Source of the DNA: Candidatus Methanophaga sp. GoMg3.2
GTDB taxonomy: Archaea > Halobacteriota > Syntropharchaeia > Alkanophagales > Methanospirareceae
DNA: 9,971 nt
Direction of reading: 5' to 3'
Assembly (NCBI GenBank): GCA_013180565.1
Contig: QBUN01000349.1
Location: 1-9,971 of the forward strand
The position numbers and the translations under genes were made by a program. This document shows, piece after piece, positions 5,023 through 9,971 of the stretch. The first letter of the stretch is position 1; every line of letters starts with the position of its first letter. The notes beneath the pieces were generated by a model, which saw only the letters and a program-made list of their open reading frames with translations, made no database searches and was not told the origin of the DNA.

Positions 5023-5595
5023 TTAGCCACTCCTAGAACTCTGCCACTCCTTAATGACAGCGTGAATTGTGGTGCTTCTCCCTAATTCGCCGATTCCTGC
5101 CTCGATTCCAGCCTTCCGAAGGACATCACGCACCTGACCGGATGCCTCTGCCAGCTTCAGTTCTATCTCTTGTTCTCGAAGATCGCTATCAGAGCGGCAA
5201 GGATCGTTTCCGGCAGGTAATAGAAAAAGCCGGTAGATATACTGCTAGCGCCAAGAGCAAGCTGTTCCTGGTCTGTGTCAATGTGATACTTGCGCTTCCG
5301 TGCATATATATATACGAGCGTTTGTGCTCAACTCGACATATGAAAGGACAAGGAGAGCAAGAGCCAGCGGTAATAGTGTTAATACATCCTCTCCGGTGGC
5401 TTCCGGTATAACGAATGAAGGCAGCCCCTGGGAGATCTCGCCGACAATAGCCACACCTCGTTCTACGAGAGATGAGATTGACGAGGACCCCAGCCGGAGC
5501 ACCCATGTCAAAATCGCTAGTACGCCTACCATCACGGCAGCGAGTGCCGCCAGTGAGATATATTGCTGTGCTGTCATCTCCGAGTTTTCGCTCAT
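5023..5595 (-). pseudogene. Broken membrane-protein gene with two compensating dinucleotide indels
   Basis: From ATG 5595 the frame encodes 97 good residues (MSENSEMTAQQY... to STNARIYI), then derails to a stop at 5278-5280. The next frame continues without a gap as YARKRKYHIDTDQEQLALGA... to IAIFENK, then meets TAG. The original frame resumes as IELKLAEASGQVRDVL... to IKEWQSSRSG and stops at 5023-5025. The first switch is at an (AT) tract (5304-5314) and needs one TA unit added; the second is at AGAG (5167-5170) and needs one AG removed. The restored product is 190 residues with three likely membrane segments (about 10-32, 68-86, 118-140) and a charged cytoplasmic-type tail. I do not recognise a family. 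It is divergent from 5656-6258 with a 60-bp gap. Either a recent pseudogene or two assembly errors; in the second case the gene is intact. Confidence 0.65.
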
Positions 5596-5609
5596 TTGTA
5601 AGTTCGGAA

Positions 5610-5619
5610 TTTATATAAA
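5610..5619. promoter_or_regulatory. Palindromic TATA box in a divergent intergenic region
   Basis: TTTATATAAA reads the same on both strands. For the plus-strand gene it predicts a start near 5641 and a leader of about 15 nt before the ATG at 5656. For the minus-strand gene it is only about 20 nt from the ATG at 5595, too close for a normal leader; initiation at the second Met codon (5577) would fit better. Confidence 0.4.
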
Positions 5620-5655
5620 ATTAGCAATTGGTAAAAACAAGGATACAGACATAAT

Positions 5656-6258
5656 ATGTTAAGAGAAAAAATTGGAATCTATCTCGCTTATCTAATGCAG
5701 ATGCTTATCGTTGTTTATGCCGTTTATAGCGTCTATACCAAAGATTACATCTGGGCTGTATGGGGCTTGTTTGCCTTTATTCTAACTTTGACACCATTAA
5801 TGCTAACACGAAGATTTAATGTGACTTTGTCGTGGGGACTAAATTTTCTCATCGTTCTTTCTCTTTACCTTCATGTGGGTGGAGGTGTGCAAGGATGGTA
5901 TATGCTCTTTTACCCATTCTATGACAAGGTAGCACATCTTGTATCTTCTATAACCCTAGCTGTCATCGGATTTGTCGCTGCCGTTATCATGGACAGATAT
6001 ACGGAGATGAAAATGAGCAGACCCATGATTATAGTTTTTGTTGTAATCCTTACAATGAGTCTAGGAGCGATTTGGGAAATCGCGGAATTCCTATCAGACC
6101 AAATTTTTGAAACACAACTGCAAATCAGTCTCGAAGATACGATGTATGACTTGATGTGTGATTTAGTCGGTGGGATTTTCATCGGGGTTTTGGGAGCCGC
6201 TTACCTCAAGAGAACGCCAAAAGAACGTTTTATTTGGGATTTCCTGAATAGAAAATGA
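5656..6258 (+). CDS. Multi-pass membrane protein, DUF2238/YjdF-like (paralogue 2)
   Basis: A 200-residue protein collinear with the 3703-4329 product. Matching sites are HVGGG (H73), FYDKVAH (D90, H94), LGAIWEIAEFLSD (E141, E144, D148) and EDTMYDLMCD (D161, D165, D169). The offset is only one or two residues over the whole length, so these are clear full-length paralogues. Both have five to six membrane segments and end in a basic tail (here TPKERFIWDFLNRK). The DNA has diverged widely, so the duplication is old or the copies arrived separately. The ATG at 5656 has only a weak, distant AAGGA (5639-5643). Unlike paralogue 1 it has no lipoprotein partner downstream; its neighbour is the divergent broken membrane gene. 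Function unknown. Confidence 0.82.
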   Translation: MLREKIGIYLAYLMQMLIVVYAVYSVYTKDYIWAVWGLFAFILTLTPLMLTRRFNVTLSWGLNFLIVLSLYLHVGGGVQGWYMLFYPFYDKVAHLVSSITLAVIGFVAAVIMDRYTEMKMSRPMIIVFVVILTMSLGAIWEIAEFLSDQIFETQLQISLEDTMYDLMCDLVGGIFIGVLGAAYLKRTPKERFIWDFLNRK

Positions 6259-6316
6259 ACGTTAATCTAACAATCTCTTTATCGCACCAAATACAAAAAA
6301 TCAATACACTACTTTA

Positions 6317-6346
6317 AATCTGTGTTAATCAGCGTTAATCTGTGTC
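6317..6346 (+). repeat. Third block of the 10-bp-period repeat
   Basis: AATCTGTGTT, AATCAGCGTT and AATCTGTGTC: three units, ending in the same AATCTGTGTC as the block at 2386-2430. It lies between the convergent stops of the genes at 6258 and 6427, a 168-nt gap that otherwise holds nothing recognisable. Confidence 0.75.
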
Positions 6347-6426
6347 TTTAAAATCCTTGAAAAATGTTAGATACAGTTCGGGTAAATTATTATTTGTGAG
6401 TTCCCTTAATAGGTTTACGCTCTTTC

Positions 6427-7188
6427 TCAAATCAAAAGAAGCAACACAGCATATAAAAGCCCACCCAGCAGAAATGCGGGGAACTTCCCTTCTTTTTCGC
6501 CGGGTAGTTCATTGATAAGACTATTCATAATCACTGCCCCCGAAACAAACCCGAGGATAGTGATAATAATATGTGCCGGAAGTTCGATGCAAATCGCTAT
6601 TACCCATCCCGCAAGCGAAGCAAGGGCAAGAACATTCTTGCCTCTCCGTTCGTACAACGAACCGTACTCACGAGACAGGGCATAATCTATCACTAGGAAG
6701 TGAAGCCCCATGGCAACGGCATACAGAATTAGCGAGATTGTCCCTTTCTCTGTGTCGTATACTAGCAAGTAACTTATCAGCCACGCATAGACTGCTAAGC
6801 CACCTATATGGATCGCATAGACCACTCTTTCGCTTTTAACCGCTTTTTCTCCCAGCGATTCATTTGTCCTTTTCAGACGTGACCAAGCTACCATATGATC
6901 CAGACCGTAAAAAAACATGAACCCTATCAAAGCAGACATATACACCCGATATTCCGGAATGGGCAGGGCACGATGCGCTGTGATAAGAATGAATTCGTCT
7001 CCTGCGCTATGCAGTTCAGGAAGAAGATGGATAAAAACATAGGCTACTGACACACCGGCAGCAAAAGACAAGAATCTTCGGTGATACAACTGCCCTGGCC
7101 CGTGCAGGCGTAATTTAGGACCGAAAAAGAATATTAATGCGAAAAAAATCACCGCGACCAAAGATCCAATAATGTGTGATGTTTCCAT
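6427..7188 (-). CDS. ZIP-family-like metal transporter
   Basis: A 253-residue protein with about seven to eight membrane segments. FLSFAAGVSVAYVFIHLLPE (39-58) is a typical ZIP segment, with H54 and E58 in the HLLPE motif. H163-FLVID and AICIELPAH (E202, P204, H206) fall where ZIP TM4 and TM5 carry the metal-binding His/Glu and the Glu-x-Pro motif. The C-terminus (VSGAVIMNSLINELPGEK...) also fits. Between TM3 and TM4 is a short charged loop (SRLKRTNESLGEKAVKSE) without the His-rich stretch of many ZIPs. Several canonical His are replaced, so the transported ion cannot be named. The start METSHIIG at 7188 is chosen because a longer frame would overlap the DUF202 gene; the gap to that stop is 5 nt, so the two form an operon. 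The ribosome site is weak (GTGAT). Confidence 0.7.
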   Translation of the reverse strand: METSHIIGSLVAVIFFALIFFFGPKLRLHGPGQLYHRRFLSFAAGVSVAYVFIHLLPELHSAGDEFILITAHRALPIPEYRVYMSALIGFMFFYGLDHMVAWSRLKRTNESLGEKAVKSERVVYAIHIGGLAVYAWLISYLLVYDTEKGTISLILYAVAMGLHFLVIDYALSREYGSLYERRGKNVLALASLAGWVIAICIELPAHIIITILGFVSGAVIMNSLINELPGEKEGKFPAFLLGGLLYAVLLLLI

Positions 7189-7193
7189 AGCTA

Positions 7194-7604
7194 TCACACT
7201 ATTTCTAAGTTTAAAATAATTGATATAATAAGGAGCAACCCAAACGCACCGATTAAACACGCGGTAATAAGAGTGGATCTCCATGGCGTGGTTTTATACT
7301 TTTTACTTATTCTTTTCATGCTCGTCCAATATTCCTTGATACCGAGCAGCACAGATATAGTGCCAAGTACGATCAAGAAAAGCCCCAGACGATTCGGCCC
7401 TTCCGGGTTGAACGTTAATGCTTCTCCTGCCGCCTGAAGGTAGTGAAAAAATCCATATATAGTAAAGCCGACTCCGATCATAGCAATCGCGGTACGGAGC
7501 CAGGCCATCAATGTTCGGTCCGCAGCCATAATGGTTCGCTCAGCCGCCAAATCAGTGCGTTCCTGAGCAAGAACATCTGATGTTTTAGGTTCTTTTTGTT
7601 CCAT
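7194..7604 (-). CDS. DUF202 family membrane protein
   Basis: A 136-residue protein with the DUF202 signature LAAERTIMAADRTLMAWLRT followed directly by the first membrane helix AIAMIGVGFTIYGFF (about residues 18-52), a second helix (LGLFLIVLGTISVLLGI) and a third at the C-terminus. The charged Ala/Arg/Thr N-terminal helix that precedes TM1 is the most conserved part of this family (E. coli YidH belongs here). The role is unknown. It is the first gene of an operon with the ZIP-like gene (5-nt gap). There is no ribosome site before the ATG; a TATA candidate at 7654-7662 would give a leader of about 27 nt. Confidence 0.88.
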   Translation of the reverse strand: MEQKEPKTSDVLAQERTDLAAERTIMAADRTLMAWLRTAIAMIGVGFTIYGFFHYLQAAGEALTFNPEGPNRLGLFLIVLGTISVLLGIKEYWTSMKRISKKYKTTPWRSTLITACLIGAFGLLLIISIILNLEIV

Positions 7605-7653
7605 AGTTTTCTATACTATACATATCTTCAGCTAAAATAATTGATAACATGTT

Positions 7654-7662
7654 CATATAAAT
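7654..7662 (-). promoter_or_regulatory. TATA candidate of the DUF202-ZIP operon
   Basis: The minus strand reads ATTTATATG. It abuts the 9-mer ATGTTCATA (7649-7657), which is also found at 9793-9801 in the operator-like cluster. Confidence 0.4.
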
Positions 7663-7672
7663 GATACATTAT

Positions 7673-7698
7673 GTATTGATATAGATCTGTATTGATAT
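7673..7698 (+). repeat. Direct repeat GTATTGATAT upstream of the MFS promoter
   Basis: Exact 10-bp copies at 7673-7682 and 7689-7698 (16-bp period), ending 18 bp before the MFS BRE. A weaker TTGATA is at 7641. Possible activator or repressor sites, but the sequence is AT-rich. Confidence 0.4.
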
Positions 7699-7715
7699 CC
7701 CAAAATAGTAAAAAT

Positions 7716-7736
7716 AACCGATAACCTTTTTTATAG
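7716..7736 (+). promoter_or_regulatory. BRE/TATA promoter of the MFS gene
   Basis: AACCGATAACC followed by TTTTTTATAG is nearly identical to the promoter at 3660-3679. Transcription would start near 7760, leaving about 46 nt of leader. The only ribosome-site candidate is GAAGG (7791-7795), 10 nt before the ATG. Confidence 0.6.
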
Positions 7737-7805
7737 CACCATCCCTTTCTCTTTGCTGTACATCATAGAAAAAGTAAAACAAAACAAAGAGAAGGCGAAA
7801 CCAAG

Positions 7806-9389
7806 ATGAGAAAAGGCAAAAGTGCAGAAGGGGACGCGAAAAGTTCTTCCATGAGCTGGGGCCCTCTTATAGTTCTATGTCTTGCATTTTTTATTCTTGT
7901 CTTTGACACAACAGCAATGAGCGTTGCAATAAATGATTTAGTTGTAGATCTGGATACTACTATTAGTACGGTCCAGGCAATAATGGCTATTTACACGTTA
8001 GTAATGGCATCCACTATGCTGATGGGTGCTAAGCTTGGTGATATGTACGGCAGAAAGAAAGTTTTTCTAATCGGAGTGGCAGTATATGGAGTTGGAACGA
8101 TGACGGCAGCATTAAGTCCTAATGTAGGAGTTCTTTTCACGGGCTGGTCGCTTATTGAAGGATGTGCCGCTGCACTTATGATGCCTGCAACAATGGCTCT
8201 TTTAGCAAGCTCTTATCCAAACCCCAAGAATAGGGCTACCGCTTTTGCGATCTATGGCGGAATTGGAGCGGCAGGTGCTGCCGTGGGTCCTATGTTAGGC
8301 GGTTTTATCATATCGGCTTTAAGCTGGAGATGGGTCTTCGCAGGTGAGTTGATACTGGTAGTGGTTATCCTGATCTGCTCACGTATGCTAAAAGAAGTAG
8401 AAATAGACGCTTCAAAAAGACCGAGCATGGATATTATAGGTGTTATAATTTCCGCATCAAGTTTTGTATTTATCATTCTCGCATTCTTGAATGCAGGATC
8501 CGGCCTTTTAATAGTACCCGTCATGTTAGTGCTTGGCATCATCCTGTTCGTCTGTTTCAAATTATGGACCGAGCGAAGAAAAAGGCAGAATAAAACGCCA
8601 TTGCTTGATTTTGAGATGTTTAAAAGCAAGACGTTTTCCTTTGGCAATGTTGCACAGTTGACATTTAATCTGGCATTAATGGGCACTCTGTTTATTTTGC
8701 CTGTTTATATGCAGCAGGTCCTTCAGTATACGGCAGTGGAAACCGGTATTTATCTCATACCCTATTCTTTTTCTATTTTATTTATTTCTTTTGTTACAGG
8801 TCCTATAAGTCAAAAGTACAACAATAAGTATCTACTAGTATTCGGTATTATCATTGCTGCTATTGGTGTTTTCGTTCTACAGAATTTGTTCTCAGGTCCG
8901 GAAATAGTAACCGGATCTGATTTAGCCATTGGATTAGTTATCTATGGTGCGGGTATAGGATTTGTTTTAGCACTTCTTGGCAATATGCTTATGTCTGCGG
9001 TTTCTGACGAGCAACAAAATGAAGGAGCTGGTATGATTAATACAGTAAGAAATTTAGGCAATTCAATGGGGACCGCATTAATTGGTACTGTGCTTGTAGC
9101 ATTTATGTTGAGTGGAATTGCAACAGGAGTAATGACTTCTGATGTTATACAGGTGGATATGCCAAAAGATGAGCTAGTAGCAGAGCTGCAGGATTACGCA
9201 GAAAAAATGAAAGGGGAACATGCAGAGATAGACCTTTCCCAATTTCCGGAAGAGAGAGTGAATGAATTTAAAAGCATTGTAAATACTGCAACACAAACAG
9301 CAATGAAGCAGTCTTTTTTGGTGATTTTTATTATTTTAGTGGTTACGTTGGTATTTGCGTTTTTTATACCGGGTAAAAAGAAGCGGTGA
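7806..9389 (+). CDS. MFS transporter, DHA2 (14-TM) drug-exporter type
   Basis: A 527-residue protein, the usual length for the DHA2 (14-helix) branch of the major facilitator superfamily, which exports drugs or other small molecules by proton antiport. TM1 ends in FDTTAMSVAI (D34), the position of the family's LD-x-T-I-V-x-x-A-L motif. Motif A between TM2 and TM3 is GAKLGDMYGRKK (74-85, with D79 and R83). Motif C in TM5 is GGIGAAGAAVGPMLGG (151-166), followed by SWRWVF. A long outside loop (about residues 440-495, charged, KDELVAELQDYAEKMKGE) precedes the last helix, as is typical. The N-terminus has 13-14 extra soluble residues. It stands alone, divergent from the DUF202-ZIP operon. No adjacent intact regulator is seen; the truncated leftward ORF at 9723-9800 could be what is left of one. 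Substrate unknown. Confidence 0.9.
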   Translation: MRKGKSAEGDAKSSSMSWGPLIVLCLAFFILVFDTTAMSVAINDLVVDLDTTISTVQAIMAIYTLVMASTMLMGAKLGDMYGRKKVFLIGVAVYGVGTMTAALSPNVGVLFTGWSLIEGCAAALMMPATMALLASSYPNPKNRATAFAIYGGIGAAGAAVGPMLGGFIISALSWRWVFAGELILVVVILICSRMLKEVEIDASKRPSMDIIGVIISASSFVFIILAFLNAGSGLLIVPVMLVLGIILFVCFKLWTERRKRQNKTPLLDFEMFKSKTFSFGNVAQLTFNLALMGTLFILPVYMQQVLQYTAVETGIYLIPYSFSILFISFVTGPISQKYNNKYLLVFGIIIAAIGVFVLQNLFSGPEIVTGSDLAIGLVIYGAGIGFVLALLGNMLMSAVSDEQQNEGAGMINTVRNLGNSMGTALIGTVLVAFMLSGIATGVMTSDVIQVDMPKDELVAELQDYAEKMKGEHAEIDLSQFPEERVNEFKSIVNTATQTAMKQSFLVIFIILVVTLVFAFFIPGKKKR

Positions 9390-9613
9390 AAAACTTTTCT
9401 TTCTTCAAAAACCACACCTTTTAGAGATTCGGATATTGAAGGATCAATATCCAGCAAGTCCGAAACCTCGGAAATCCGTGAAGAAATTCGTTCTTTAGCA
9501 TCATTGTTTTGTATGTTGTTTATTGGTATGCGTCCGTCTAAAGATAATTTCCTTGTTCTATTTCCTGATATATGAACTTCATATTTGTTAACGGTAAATT
9601 TATCACTTGCCAT
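9390..9613 (-). pseudogene. Possible leftward gene remnant running into the MFS 3' end
   Basis: From ATG 9613 the minus strand reads MASDKFTVNKYEVHISGN... and ...SRISEVSDLLDIDPSIS, a hydrophilic, protein-like composition with an HTH-like stretch. The frame then passes antisense through the last ~195 bp of the MFS gene before stopping at 9194, which would be an unusual overlap. There is a TATA-like TTTTTATAA about 35 nt upstream but no ribosome site. I recognise no family. It may be a truncated gene or a chance open frame. Confidence 0.25.
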
Positions 9614-9661
9614 GATTATAGTATAATACACATTATTATAAAAATATCTGCGTTGCTGCTA

Positions 9662-9735
9662 ACTTCTTCCATGAGCTGGGGCGTTCTTGCAATTATGCGC
9701 ATTGCGGCATTTATTTATTTATTTATTTATTTGTA
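9662..9735 (+). pseudogene. Fragment resembling the MFS transporter N-terminus
   Basis: Nineteen bases at 9664-9682 (TTCTTCCATGAGCTGGGGC) are identical to 7844-7862 in the MFS gene. The similarity goes on at protein level: SSMSWGVLAIMRIAAFI... against SSMSWGPLIVLCLAFFI..., up to the Asp that ends TM1. The fragment is four residues longer, exactly three ATTT units (12 nt). After the Asp the match stops. No ribosome site or promoter is visible. Most likely a decayed partial copy of an MFS gene. Confidence 0.5.
9709..9732 (+). repeat. (ATTT)6 microsatellite
   Basis: Six perfect tandem ATTT units, 24 bp. On the minus strand (AAAT)n puts a stop codon in all three frames and ends the ORF that starts at 9800; on the plus strand it is open in every frame. 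Confidence 0.9.
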
Positions 9736-9800
9736 TGATTTGTACCAGTGCTCATATTCTTTATCGCTGCCTCGTAGGGCACGCCTAGACTAATGTTCAT
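9723..9800 (-). pseudogene. Truncated leftward ORF with intact promoter and ribosome site
   Basis: ATG 9800 gives 25 codons (MNISLGVPYEAAIKN...) ending at a TAA inside the (ATTT)6 tract. Expression signals are complete: GAGGTGAT at 9804-9811, and a TATA (ATTTATATGC on the minus strand, 9835-9844) placing the start near 9813. Another frame of the same DNA (GSDKEYEHWYKSYK) is also protein-like, so a frameshift near codon 8 is possible. The gene appears cut off by the junction with the MFS fragment. An adjacent operator-like repeat would suit an autoregulated gene. Family not recognised. Confidence 0.4.
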
Positions 9801-9854
9801 AACATCACCTCACGTATAATAAATGAACATTGAAGCATATAAATAATGTTCATT
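9792..9854. promoter_or_regulatory. Operator-like cluster: three AATGTTCAT sites around a TATA box
   Basis: AATGAACATT (9822-9831) and AATGTTCATT (9845-9854) are perfect 10-bp inverted copies around a 13-bp spacer that holds the TATA box. A third site, AATGTTCAT (9792-9800), overlaps the start codon of the leftward ORF. Such an arrangement would let a dimeric repressor block both TATA binding and early transcription. Confidence 0.5.
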
Positions 9855-9907
9855 ATTTCTGGTTTTGACTGCCGCCATTTATCGTCACACTCAAAATAAT
9901 ATTAATG

Positions 9908-9946
9908 TCTATATAACCCACATTCCGCACTTTAATATTATATAGA
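9908..9946. repeat. AT-rich inverted repeat
   Basis: TCTATATAA (9908-9916) and TTATATAGA (9938-9946) are exact 9-bp inverted copies 21 bp apart. Both arms look like TATA boxes, so it could be two promoters facing one another as easily as an operator. Confidence 0.35.
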
Positions 9947-9971
9947 TCCGAATTTATTAATTCACAGGACT

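Larger units (their letters stand above)
9390..9971. other. 582-nt stretch without an intact gene
   Basis: Contents: a possible leftward remnant (9390-9613), a fragment resembling the MFS gene start (9662-9735) with an (ATTT)6 tract, a truncated leftward ORF with good expression signals (9723-9800), an operator-like inverted-repeat cluster (9792-9854), and an AT-rich inverted repeat (9908-9946) that may flank the promoter of a gene beyond the window. Confidence 0.6.

Noticed and set aside
5067..5662. Rightward and leftward frames overlapping the broken membrane gene
   Set aside because: The restored minus-strand reading accounts for the whole interval, and the alternatives are Arg/Ser/Thr-rich shadows.
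6478..6494. GGGGAACTTCCC as a third copy of the dispersed element
   Set aside because: Only the short palindromic core matches, and it lies within codons of the ZIP-like gene.
9709..9732. (ATTT)6 as a phase-variation switch for the leftward ORF
   Set aside because: On the minus strand the repeat contains TAA in every frame once three units are present, so changing the unit number cannot open the frame.
9572..9793. 73-residue rightward ORF as an intact gene
   Set aside because: No ribosome site or promoter; it is open partly because ATTT repeats have no stops on this strand. Only its middle is meaningful, as an MFS fragment.

Overview
The window looks archaeal and most likely comes from an anaerobic euryarchaeote (methanogen or ANME-type lineage). 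The evidence is the promoters: BRE/TATA boxes about 25-30 nt upstream of the expected transcription start, short leaders with GGTGA/GGAGG ribosome sites, and one apparently leaderless gene. The lineage is an inference from gene style and was not tested. No rRNA, tRNA, CRISPR array, transposase or replication gene is visible.

Layout. Positions 1-399 (minus) encode a secreted protein with two Kazal-type domains, cut by the window edge. Positions 549-1213 (minus) hold a 36-residue ORF overlapping the start of an HdeD/DUF308 membrane protein, followed by a hairpin-plus-T-run terminator. Positions 1439-2124 carry two convergent small genes whose proteins share an Arg-rich N-terminal module; one has a C-terminal SHOCT domain. 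Positions 2125-2719 are non-coding, with a 10-bp-period repeat cluster and a degenerate copy of the sequence that follows the next gene. Positions 2720-3127 encode a hendecad-repeat lipoprotein. Positions 3128-3702 include a degraded PIN-domain (VapC-like) toxin fragment on the minus strand. Positions 3703-4913 hold a five- to six-pass membrane protein and a second lipoprotein with the same leader but different repeats. Positions 5023-5595 (minus) are a membrane-protein gene broken by two opposite dinucleotide indels, divergent from 5656-6258, a paralogue of the 3703-4329 membrane protein. Positions 6427-7604 (minus) form a DUF202 + ZIP-like operon. Positions 7806-9389 encode a 14-TM DHA2-type MFS exporter. 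Positions 9390-9971 are a graveyard: a fragment resembling the start of the MFS gene, an (ATTT)6 microsatellite, and a truncated leftward ORF with an intact promoter, ribosome site and operator-like inverted repeats.

How the genes fit together. Nearly every recognisable intact gene encodes a membrane, lipid-anchored or secreted protein, and no metabolic enzyme is seen. The common theme is the cell envelope: protease inhibition outside the cell, small stress-type membrane proteins, metal transport and drug or solute export. A joint stress function is only a hypothesis. The region is also rich in paralogues, broken genes and dispersed repeats, as expected of a fast-changing accessory region.
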